From Azohydromonas australica DSM 1124 (lineage in GTDB: Bacteria > Pseudomonadota > Gammaproteobacteria > Burkholderiales > Burkholderiaceae_C), in the NCBI RefSeq assembly GCF_000430725.1, contig NZ_KE387208.1:244184-308183 (forward strand): DNA of 64,000 nucleotides. Reading direction: 5' to 3'. The translations under genes were made by a program, and so were the position numbers. Numbering within the stretch: the stretch's first letter is position 1; every line of letters begins with the position of its first letter. The notes under the pieces were generated by a model. The model saw nothing but the letters and a program-made list of their open reading frames with translations, was not told the origin of the DNA and ran no database searches. This document shows, piece by piece, positions 1-6,832 of this stretch.

Positions 1-719
1 TGCACAGCGCGGAAGGAGGGCTGGCGGCTCAGCGGCACGCGCATCTGCGGCAGGGCCGGGATCAGCGGTGTCTCGGGCTTGGGCAGGCGCGGCAGCCACG
101 CCGCCAGCGCGTCGGCCGTGGTCTCGCCGAGCTGCAGCGTGCGCCACTGGCTGCGCCGGGGGCCGCCGATTTCCAGCGACCAGACGCCGTCATCGCCGCG
201 GCTCAGGTGCTCGACGCGGGCCGCCGCCGTCTCGGACAACGTAAAACCTTCGTCCAGGAGCAGCGAGATCAGCAGCCGGTCGCGCTGCGGCTGCACGTCC
301 AGCGGGTGCCAGCTCGCCAGCCGCTGCAGCAGCAGCCGCCGCTCCGGCGGCGTGAAGGCCACCGAGCGCGGCTGCTCGCGCCGCGGCACCTCGTTGCCCA
401 GCTCCTCGAAGGGATTGCCGGGCGGCAGGGCGCCGCAGATCACGCCGCCAGCGTGCACCTGGCCCAGCACGCGGCGGTAGCGCGCCTGCGTGGTCGGGTT
501 CAGGCGCTCGCCGGCGAGGAAGGCCACCGCCTCGATCGGCGAGGCCCGCTCCACCGGCACCTCGCGCCCTGCCAGAAAGCGGCGCCAGGCCAGCCAGTAG
601 GTGGTGTAGAGCTGCCGCGAGCGCGGCGACAGCTTGGGAAGGCTCGTGCCCACCGGGTCGGCTTGCCAGCGCTCGGCATCGGTGGGACGCAGGGAATCGG
701 AAGAGGTGTCGGCGTTCAC
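1..719 (-). CDS. Integrase-like protein, 3' end beyond window
   Basis: The reading frame stays open from a GTG at 719 to the left window edge, giving 239 residues. The first ~110 residues look like the helical core-binding (SAM-like) domain of tyrosine recombinases. A segment starting near residue 150 (QRDRLLISLLLDEGF) resembles the start of the catalytic domain. Where active enzymes have Arg in the G-x-R-x-x-E motif this protein has EGFTLSE, so Thr replaces the first catalytic Arg. It may therefore be a catalytically degenerate relative. The remaining catalytic residues lie outside the window. A GGGG run directly precedes the GTG. No attachment site was identified. Confidence 0.5.
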   Translation of the reverse strand, partial: MNADTSSDSLRPTDAERWQADPVGTSLPKLSPRSRQLYTTYWLAWRRFLAGREVPVERASPIEAVAFLAGERLNPTTQARYRRVLGQVHAGGVICGALPPGNPFEELGNEVPRREQPRSVAFTPPERRLLLQRLASWHPLDVQPQRDRLLISLLLDEGFTLSETAAARVEHLSRGDDGVWSLEIGGPRRSQWRTLQLGETTADALAAWLPRLPKPETPLIPALPQMRVPLSRQPSFRAV

Positions 720-804
720 CCCTGCAACATACAACAAGGCTGGACGGAATTACAGCCCTGCAGCGGATTTCGTAGCGGGAAATTAGGCGCTCGGGCCCTT
801 GGGA

Positions 805-831
805 GCCTGTGGCCGGCGGCCGGCCACAGGC
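805..831. terminator. GC-rich hairpin between integrase-like gene and ADH gene
   Basis: A perfect 12-bp stem (805-816 pairing with 820-831) with a 3-nt loop lies just downstream of the alcohol dehydrogenase stop codon. No T-run follows on either strand, so intrinsic termination is only a possibility. Confidence 0.3.
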
Positions 832-840
832 CGTCGGTGC

Positions 841-1965
841 TCAGGGAATCAGCACGTCCCGCATCGCATGCCCGGCCGCCATGCGGTCCAGGGCGACGTG
901 GATGTCCTGCAGCGGCAGCTGCTCGCCCATGAGCCGGTTCACCGGCAGCTTGCCCTGCTGGTAGAGCGCGATGTAGCGCGGGATGTCGCGCACCGGCACC
1001 GCGGAGCCGATGTAGCTGCCGCGCAGGCTGCGCTCCTCGGCCACCAGCTGCACCGGCGGCAGCGACAGGCGGCGGTCCGGGTGCGGCAGCCCGGCGCTGA
1101 TGGTGCTGCCGCCGCGGCGCGTGATGCGCCAGGCCAGCTCCAGCGCCGGCACCGCGCCGGCCATCTCGAAAGCCACCTCCACGCCGCCCTGCGTGTGCGC
1201 GCGCACCTTCTCGGCCGCGTCGGGATCGGCCGCGTTGACGGTGAAGGTGGCGCCCAGCTCGCGGGCCAGCGCGAGCTTGTCCTCGTGCAGGTCGACGGCC
1301 ACCACCTCGCGTGCGCCCGCGGCCACCGCCGCCAGCAGCGCGCTGAAACCCACGCCGCCCAGCCCCAGCACCGCCGTGCTGCTGCCGGCGGCCAGCCGCG
1401 CGGTGTTGAACACCGCTCCCACGCCGGTGAGCACCGCGCAGCCGAACAGCGCCGCTTCCGCGAAGCTGATGTCGGCCTCGACCTTGATGCACGAGCGCCG
1501 CGACACCACCGCGTGGTCCGCGAAGCAGGACACGCCCAGGTGGTGGTGCACCGGCTCGCCGTCCATGCGCAGCCGCCGTGCGCCCGACAGCAGCGCGCCC
1601 GCGCCGTTGGCTGCCGCGCCGGGCTCGCACAGGGCCGGGCGCCCTTCGGCGCAGGGCAGGCAGCACCCGCAGCTGGGCATGAACACCATCACCACGCGGT
1701 CGCCCGGGCGCAGGTCCGTCACGCCGGGACCGCACTCCACCACCTCGCCGGCCGACTCGTGGCCCAGCACCATCGGCACCGGGCGCGGGCGGTCGCCATT
1801 GACCACCGACAGGTCCGAATGGCACAGCCCCGCCGCGCGCACCCGCACCAGCAGCTCGCCCGGGCCGGGCGGTTCCAGCTCCACCTCGCGCAGCGCCAGC
1901 GGCTGCGATTGCACGTAGGGCGCGGGCGCTCCGATCCGGGTCAGCACGGCGGCGCGAATCTTCAT
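841..1965 (-). CDS. Zinc-dependent alcohol dehydrogenase (MDR superfamily)
   Basis: A 374-residue medium-chain dehydrogenase, expected to oxidise an alcohol to an aldehyde, or the reverse, with NAD(P). The catalytic zinc ligands are visible as C48 (GLCHSD), H69-E70 (GHE) and C176 (FGCAVLTG). The structural zinc is bound by C99, C102, C105 and C113 with the usual spacing. The Rossmann glycine motif GLGGVG is at 201-206. All key residues are present and the length fits the class III/AdhC-like branch. The substrate cannot be read from the sequence. The gene stands alone, with a hairpin behind it, and is divergent from the NYN gene. Confidence 0.88.
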   Translation of the reverse strand: MKIRAAVLTRIGAPAPYVQSQPLALREVELEPPGPGELLVRVRAAGLCHSDLSVVNGDRPRPVPMVLGHESAGEVVECGPGVTDLRPGDRVVMVFMPSCGCCLPCAEGRPALCEPGAAANGAGALLSGARRLRMDGEPVHHHLGVSCFADHAVVSRRSCIKVEADISFAEAALFGCAVLTGVGAVFNTARLAAGSSTAVLGLGGVGFSALLAAVAAGAREVVAVDLHEDKLALARELGATFTVNAADPDAAEKVRAHTQGGVEVAFEMAGAVPALELAWRITRRGGSTISAGLPHPDRRLSLPPVQLVAEERSLRGSYIGSAVPVRDIPRYIALYQQGKLPVNRLMGEQLPLQDIHVALDRMAAGHAMRDVLIP

Positions 1966-2173
1966 GGGCAGGAACTCCGGGACGGGTTGAAGGATCGGTC
2001 CAGTCTAGGCCCCCGTGTCCGCGGGACCATCGGCCCCAGCCCGCTTGACAAATTTGCGCGAACCCAAGCCAAGGCACGCAAGCGGACGGAGGCAGCAAAA
2101 GATCTGACATCATCCGGACGCGTCCCTCGACGACCATCCGGCACCCGGGCCCGGCAGAGGAAGCGTGCGGGAC

Positions 2174-2185
2174 TTCTTATAAGAA
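2174..2185. promoter_or_regulatory. Palindrome TTCTTATAAGAA in front of the NYN gene
   Basis: A perfect 12-bp palindrome lies 13 bp upstream of the ATG at 2199. It contains TATAAG, which could act as a -10 element and would leave a leader shorter than about 15 nt. No clear Shine-Dalgarno sequence precedes the ATG, so a very short leader is plausible. Functional assignment is inference. Confidence 0.3.
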
Positions 2186-2198
2186 ACTGGTTCTCATC

Positions 2199-3131
2199 AT
2201 GGCCAATAACGACGCCGTCGCTCTTTACTGGGATTTCGAAAATGTTCATGCCAGCTTGCTGGACCAGCAGCAGGGCCACGGTACTTACCGCGCCACCTGC
2301 TTCCGGCCGCAGGAAGAATTGATCGACGTTTCCGCCATCGTCGAATTTGCGTTGTCGCTGGGACCGGTGGCGATCAACCGCGCCTTTGCCAACTGGGTTT
2401 CGTTCACGCGTTACCGCTTCGCGCTGCTGCGCAACGCGGTGGAGCTGATCCAGGTCTTTTCTCCTGGCGCCAATGCCAAGAACGGCGCGGACATCAAGCT
2501 GTGCCTGGACGTGATGGACGACATGGCGCGCTTCCCGCACGTGCGCACCGTCATCGTCGTGGGCGGCGACAGCGACTACATGCCGCTGGCCTACAAGGTG
2601 AAGGCCGCCGGCCGCACGCTGGTGGGCATCGGCAGCCGCGTCAGCACCAACCAGCACTGGGCGCGCAGCTGCCACGAATTCAAGTATTACGAGTCGCTGC
2701 TGTCGGTGAAGGCGCCCGAATCCCAGGTGCCGCTGGCGCCCGGCTACATGGCCACGACCGGGACACCCCAAATTGCCGAACCCGCGGGCGGCGTCGAAAA
2801 CCCGGGCACCGGAGAAACGGCGCAAGGCGAGGAATTGCGCTTGCTGCTGGACCGTGCTGCCGAGGCCGAAAGGCGCCGCCAGGAAATGGCCGGCCTGGTG
2901 TGCCGCGCCATCATGCTGATGTCGGAACGCCGAGGCGACGCCTGGGTCCAAAAGGCCGGACTCCGGCCTTTCATCCAGCGCATGGACCCGACCTTCCACG
3001 AATCGAATTTCGGTTTCGACAATTTTTCGGACTTGCTTGAATCGATGGGCGACGTTATCGACACCCGGCGCGGCGAGCACGACCACGAGGTGCGCATCGC
3101 GCACCCGCAGCCGACCTCCAGTGAGGCCTGA
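2199..3131 (+). CDS. NYN-domain protein with C-terminal OST-HTH/LOTUS-like domain
   Basis: A 310-residue protein. The N-terminal ~150 residues are a NYN (LabA/DUF88, PIN-like nuclease) fold with acidic residues at D12 (YWDFENVH), D98 (NGADIK) and D124/D126 (GGDSDYMPL). Residues ~225-305 fit an OST-HTH (LOTUS) RNA-binding domain, giving the NYN plus LOTUS architecture known from many bacteria. The likely role is RNA cleavage or binding in the cytoplasm, though targets are unknown. Residues 175-215 form a Pro/Gly/Glu-rich linker. The stop codon abuts the TTG start of the following CAP gene, so the two are probably cotranscribed, although no functional link is obvious. Confidence 0.85.
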   Translation: MANNDAVALYWDFENVHASLLDQQQGHGTYRATCFRPQEELIDVSAIVEFALSLGPVAINRAFANWVSFTRYRFALLRNAVELIQVFSPGANAKNGADIKLCLDVMDDMARFPHVRTVIVVGGDSDYMPLAYKVKAAGRTLVGIGSRVSTNQHWARSCHEFKYYESLLSVKAPESQVPLAPGYMATTGTPQIAEPAGGVENPGTGETAQGEELRLLLDRAAEAERRRQEMAGLVCRAIMLMSERRGDAWVQKAGLRPFIQRMDPTFHESNFGFDNFSDLLESMGDVIDTRRGEHDHEVRIAHPQPTSSEA

Positions 3132-4001
3132 TTGCATACCGGCCTGCGCGCCCGTGCCGCGGCCCTCGCCGCCGCGGTGGCGCTGCTGGCCGGCGCCGCG
3201 CCGGCGTGGGCCGCGCCGGCGGAGGAGGTGGTCGACCGGATCAATGCGCTGCGTGCCGGGCCGCAACGCTGCGGCGGGCGCACGCTGCCGGCGGCGCCGC
3301 CGCTGGTGCCGCGTCCGGAGCTGGCCCGTGCCGAAGGCGACAGCGCGGCGGCGCTGCAGCGCTCGGTGGCGGCCCTGAGCTTCGTGAGCGCGCGGGTGCA
3401 GCTGTTCAACGTGAGCGGCGCGCGCGACGCTGACGAAGCCCTGGAACTGCTGCGGCGCGACCCGGCCGCGTGCGAGGCGCTGGCGCAGCCGGCGTTCAGC
3501 GCGGTGGGCGTGCGCGAGGAGGGCCGGCGCTGGCGCATCGTGCTGGCGCAGCCGCTGCTGGCGCCCGACCTGGGTGACTGGCGCGAGGCCGGACTGCAGG
3601 TGCTGAAGCTGGCCAACGAGGCGCGCTCGCGTCCGCAGCGCTGCGGCCCGCAGGCCTTCGGCGCCGCCCCGCCGCTGCGCTGGAGCGACACCCTGGGCGC
3701 CGCGGCGCAGGCGCACAGCGCGGACATGGCGCGGCGCAATTACTTCGCGCACCGCAGTCCTGAGGGCGCACAGGTGAACGAGCGGGCGCAGCGCGCGGGC
3801 TACGACTGGCAAAGCATCGGCGAGAACATCACCTTCGGTGCCGGGTCGGCGCGGCAGGTGGTGCAGGGCTGGCTGGACAGCCCCGGCCACTGCCGCAACC
3901 TGATGGACCGCGGCTTCGCCGACATGGGCGCTGCCTACGCGCTCAATCCGGGCAGCGACGGCGCCATCTACTGGACGCAGGTACTGGGCCGGCGGCGCTG
4001 A
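3132..4001 (+). CDS. Exported CAP-domain (SCP/PR-1-like) protein with degenerate first repeat
   Basis: TTG start immediately after the upstream TGA; 289 residues. Residues 1-27 form a signal peptide ending AWA-A. Residues ~155-289 are a CAP domain with the usual cavity residues H195 (AQAHSADM), E231 (SIGENITFG) and H253 (SPGHCRNLM). Residues ~31-145 look like an eroded copy of the same domain: both halves share an N-A/E-x-R...PQRCG segment and a closing W-x-x-x-L-x-Q/G strand, but the first half lacks the His/Glu cluster. Such proteins act outside the cytoplasm; the activity of bacterial forms is poorly known. A later in-frame start would cut into the signal peptide. Confidence 0.82.
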   Translation: MHTGLRARAAALAAAVALLAGAAPAWAAPAEEVVDRINALRAGPQRCGGRTLPAAPPLVPRPELARAEGDSAAALQRSVAALSFVSARVQLFNVSGARDADEALELLRRDPAACEALAQPAFSAVGVREEGRRWRIVLAQPLLAPDLGDWREAGLQVLKLANEARSRPQRCGPQAFGAAPPLRWSDTLGAAAQAHSADMARRNYFAHRSPEGAQVNERAQRAGYDWQSIGENITFGAGSARQVVQGWLDSPGHCRNLMDRGFADMGAAYALNPGSDGAIYWTQVLGRRR

Positions 4002-4029
4002 GCCTGCTGCGGGCCCCGCGGCCCCGCGC

Positions 4030-4512
4030 TCACACCGGCACGGCGGTGGTGGACTTCACCTTGTTGAGCACGAAGGTGGTGCGGCAGTCCTGCACGCTGG
4101 GGTGGCGCAGCAGCGTCTCCATCACGAAGCGCGAGTAGTCCGCCATGTCGGCCACGACCACGCGCAGCAGGTAATCCATCTCGCCGGTGAGCGACGCGCA
4201 CTCCGCCACCTCCGGCCAGGTCTGCACCGCGGCGGCGAACACGTCCATGGGACTGCGCTTGTCGCTGCCGCTCTGCTTTTCCATGCGCACGTTGATGTAG
4301 GCCGTGAGCCCCAGGCCGATGCGCTCCGGGCGCACCAGCGCGACGTAGCCGCTGATCACGCCCGATTCCTCCAGCCGCTTGACCCGCCGCAGCACGGCCG
4401 ACGGCGACAGGCCGACCTGCTCGGCCAGGTCGTCGTAGGTCATGCGGCCGTTGCCCTGCAGCGCCTTCAGGATGCGCCGGTCCAGCGTATCGAGCTTCGT
4501 TGGTTCGTCCAT
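4030..4512 (-). CDS. Lrp/AsnC-family transcriptional regulator
   Basis: A 160-residue regulator. Residues 8-65 form the Lrp winged helix-turn-helix (LDRRILKALQGNGR, then LAEQVGLSPSAVLRRVKRLE). Residues 80-155 form the RAM/AsnC ligand-binding domain (GEMDYLLRVVVADMADY). It is transcribed away from phhB-phhA, and the 170-bp gap holds two imperfect 17-bp direct repeats 41 bp apart. It is therefore probably the local regulator of phenylalanine hydroxylation, responding to an aromatic amino acid. In Pseudomonas the phh operon is controlled by PhhR, an unrelated family, so this is a different arrangement. The ligand is inferred. Confidence 0.88.
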   Translation of the reverse strand: MDEPTKLDTLDRRILKALQGNGRMTYDDLAEQVGLSPSAVLRRVKRLEESGVISGYVALVRPERIGLGLTAYINVRMEKQSGSDKRSPMDVFAAAVQTWPEVAECASLTGEMDYLLRVVVADMADYSRFVMETLLRHPSVQDCRTTFVLNKVKSTTAVPV

Positions 4513-4524
4513 GAGGCTAGTTTT

Positions 4525-4582
4525 GCAGGAATCATGCGTACTGCACTGCGTCGAGGCTGAAATTCGCAGAAATCGTGCGCAC
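4525..4582. promoter_or_regulatory. Two phased direct repeats, probable Lrp-type operator
   Basis: GCAGGAATCATGCGTAC at 4525-4541 recurs as GCAGAAATCGTGCGCAC at 4566-4582, matching at 14 of 17 positions. The 41-bp offset is close to four helical turns. The pair lies between the divergent Lrp-family gene and phhB. Lrp-family proteins bind such helically phased sites, so this is the probable operator for both genes. Confidence 0.5.
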
Positions 4583-4682
4583 CGTCGTCCCTACAGTCCT
4601 GCCTTGACCCAACGCAAACCGAAGCCGCCACCCGGTCAGCCGGACCCGGTCCGGACCGCGGCTTCATCAAGGAGACAAGCGC

Positions 4683-4991
4683 ATGAGAAAGCTCGACGAC
4701 AAGGAGACCCGCGCCCTGGGCGATGAACTGCCCGGCTGGCGCTTCAGCGCGGAGCGCGGCGGCACGATTACCCGCGAATTCCGCTTTGCCGGCTTCGCGC
4801 AGGCCTTCGGCTTCATGACCCAGGTGGCGCTGCAAGCCGAGAAGCGCAACCACCATCCGGAGTGGTTCAACGTCTACGATCGCGTGGCCATCACGCTCAC
4901 GACGCACGACGCACCCGGGCTGTCGACCAACGACGTCGAGCTGGCACGCGTCATCGACCTGGCTTTCACGGCCTTCCAGGCACGGTCTTGA
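4683..4991 (+). CDS. phhB: Pterin-4a-carbinolamine dehydratase
   Basis: A 102-residue cytoplasmic enzyme that dehydrates 4a-hydroxytetrahydropterin, the product left by phenylalanine hydroxylase, so the pterin can be recycled. The catalytic signature EKRNHHPEW lies at 53-61, followed by N63-x-Y65 and the TTHD motif (73-76), so the active-site histidines H57, H58 and H75 are all present. The length is typical. AAGGAG at 4669-4674 sets the ATG at 4683. It is the first gene of the phhB-phhA-SDR operon. Confidence 0.93.
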   Translation: MRKLDDKETRALGDELPGWRFSAERGGTITREFRFAGFAQAFGFMTQVALQAEKRNHHPEWFNVYDRVAITLTTHDAPGLSTNDVELARVIDLAFTAFQARS

Positions 4992-5008
4992 GCATGGGAG
5001 GCATGGAC

Positions 5009-5914
5009 ATGCAAGCCCAACTGCAGGCGCTGAACACCAAGCACGGCCTGGCGGCCGGCGAGTCCGGCAAGCCCGAGCGCCCGGACTGGACCATCGACCA
5101 GGGCTGGGAGCGCTACACCGCGCAGGAACACGGCGTGTGGAAGACGCTGTTCGAGCGCCAGTCGAAGCTGCTGCCCGGGCGGGCCTGCGACGAGTTCGTG
5201 CAGGGCATGCGCGAGCTGCCGATCGGGCCGGACGAGATTCCCGACTTCCGCCGCCTGTCGGAGGTGCTGATGAAGCGCACCGGCTGGCAGGTGGTGGCGG
5301 TGCCGGGCCTGGTGCCGGACGACGTCTTCTTCGAGCACCTGGCCCACCGGCGTTTCCCCTCGGGCCACTTCATCCGCAAGCCGCACGAGCTGGACTACCT
5401 GGAGGAGCCTGACGTCTTCCACGACGTCTTCGGCCACGTGCCGATGCTGATGAACCCGGTCATCGCCGACTACATCCAGGCCTACGGCGAGGGCGGCCTG
5501 CGCGCGCAGCGCCTGGGTCGCCTGACGCAGCTGGCGCGGGTGTACTGGTACACGGTGGAGTTCGGCCTGCTGCGGCAAAAGGAAGGGCTGCGCATCTACG
5601 GCGCGGGCATCGCCTCCTCCAGCACCGAGAGCGTGTTCTCGCTGGAGAGCCCATCGCCCAACCGGATCCGCTTCGACCTGGAGCGCGTGATGCGCACGCA
5701 CTACCGCATCGACGACTTTCAGGAGAGCTACTTCGTCATCGACGACCTGGAGCAGCTGCTGGAGCTTTCGCGCATCGACTTCGCGCCGCTGTACGAGCGC
5801 GTGGACGATGGCGGCCCGGCGTACCGGCCGGGCGAGGTGCTGCCCGGCGATCAGGTCATTCATCGGGGCACGGGTGCGTACCACGCCGGCCGTCTCAAGG
5901 GAGCGCTGAAATGA
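5009..5914 (+). CDS. phhA: Phenylalanine-4-hydroxylase
   Basis: Non-haem iron monooxygenase converting L-phenylalanine to L-tyrosine with O2 and a tetrahydropterin. I chose the ATG at 5009 because GGGAGG (4996-5001) sits 7 nt before it; ATGs at 4994 and 5003 are also in frame. The product is 301 residues, the usual size for single-domain bacterial enzymes. The iron ligands H138 and H143 (FHDVFGHVP) and E184 (YTVEFGLL) are present, and I recall the same residue numbers for the Chromobacterium violaceum enzyme. There is no regulatory ACT domain. The stop overlaps the next start as ATGA. Confidence 0.95.
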   Translation: MQAQLQALNTKHGLAAGESGKPERPDWTIDQGWERYTAQEHGVWKTLFERQSKLLPGRACDEFVQGMRELPIGPDEIPDFRRLSEVLMKRTGWQVVAVPGLVPDDVFFEHLAHRRFPSGHFIRKPHELDYLEEPDVFHDVFGHVPMLMNPVIADYIQAYGEGGLRAQRLGRLTQLARVYWYTVEFGLLRQKEGLRIYGAGIASSSTESVFSLESPSPNRIRFDLERVMRTHYRIDDFQESYFVIDDLEQLLELSRIDFAPLYERVDDGGPAYRPGEVLPGDQVIHRGTGAYHAGRLKGALK

Positions 5915-6618
5915 GCCAGGAGCAACAACGGGTGGTGGTGGTCACGGGCGCCGCGGGCAACCTGGGCCGGGCCGTGGCGCGGGTGTTCTCGGACGGCGGC
6001 GACCGGCTGGTGCTGGTGGACCGCTCCCGCGACGCGCTGACTGCGGTCTTCGGCGCCGACGGCGAATCGCGGATGCTGGCGGGCGTCGACCTGCTGGACC
6101 AGGACGCGGTGAACGGCCTGGGCCGCGCCGCCCTGGAGCGCTTCGGACGCATCGACGTGCTGTGCAACCTGGCCGGCGGCTTCCGCATGGGCGAGGCGGT
6201 GCACGAGACCAGCGACGGCACCTGGGACGCGCTGTTCGACCTCAATGCCCGGAGCGTGCTGCACGCCGTGCGGGCGGTGGTGCCGCACATGCTGGCGCGC
6301 GGCGGTGGCAAGGTCGTCAACGTGGGGGCGTTCAGCGCGCAGAAGGGCGTTGCGCAGATGGGCGCCTACACCGCGTCCAAGGCCGTGGTGGCCCGGCTGA
6401 CCGAAGCGATGGCCGCGGAGCTGCGCACGCGGGGCATCAACGTCAACTGCGTGCTGCCTTCCATCATCGACACCCCGGAGAACCGGCAGGCCATGCCCGA
6501 GGCCGACCCGGCGTCGTGGGTGGCGCCGGCCGACTTGGCGCAGGTCATTCACTTCCTGGCTTCCGCAGGCGCGAGGGCGATCCACGGCGCGTCCATCCCG
6601 GTGACGGGACTGTCGTGA
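5911..6618 (+). CDS. SDR oxidoreductase resembling dihydropteridine reductase
   Basis: A 235-residue short-chain dehydrogenase, translationally coupled (ATGA) to phhA. It has the cofactor motif TGAAGNLG (12-19), D37 at the end of beta-2 (suggesting NADH preference), NLAGG (86-90) and the catalytic Y153-x-x-x-K157. The segment DTPENRQAMPEAD followed by SW (187-203) closely resembles the corresponding stretch of animal quinonoid dihydropteridine reductase (DTPMNRKSMPEAD, from memory). Given the operon, the likely job is NAD(P)H-dependent reduction of quinonoid dihydropterin, closing the cofactor cycle with PhhA and PhhB. The SDR family is certain; the substrate is inferred. Confidence 0.78.
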   Translation: MSQEQQRVVVVTGAAGNLGRAVARVFSDGGDRLVLVDRSRDALTAVFGADGESRMLAGVDLLDQDAVNGLGRAALERFGRIDVLCNLAGGFRMGEAVHETSDGTWDALFDLNARSVLHAVRAVVPHMLARGGGKVVNVGAFSAQKGVAQMGAYTASKAVVARLTEAMAAELRTRGINVNCVLPSIIDTPENRQAMPEADPASWVAPADLAQVIHFLASAGARAIHGASIPVTGLS

Positions 6619-6691
6619 CGGGCTGAACCCCGCGCGGCGCTGCCCGGAGCCCGCAGGCGGATTGCAAAGGTGTGGAAAACGGCGACGGAGC

Positions 6692-6705
6692 TTGATCTGG
6701 CTCAG
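6692..6705 (+). promoter_or_regulatory. Possible FNR/ANR-type box
   Basis: TTGATCTGGCTCAG matches the left FNR half-site TTGAT and most of the right half (consensus TTGAT-N4-ATCAA). It lies 128 bp upstream of the REC-PAS kinase start. A single imperfect site, so tentative. Confidence 0.35.
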
Positions 6706-6832
6706 GTCTGGACGGGCCTGTGTGCAAGTGGGATGACACGGGCAGCAAATTGTTGCTTCAGAATGTTACCGTTTCCGCATTCCTGCCCCGCGGCGCCGGC
6801 CGGCGCGCGGCCAGGGATGCAGTGCCCCCACC

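Noticed and set aside
716..2137. 473-codon minus-strand frame over the alcohol dehydrogenase
   Set aside because: Different frame from the dehydrogenase; Arg/Gly/Ala low-complexity translation.
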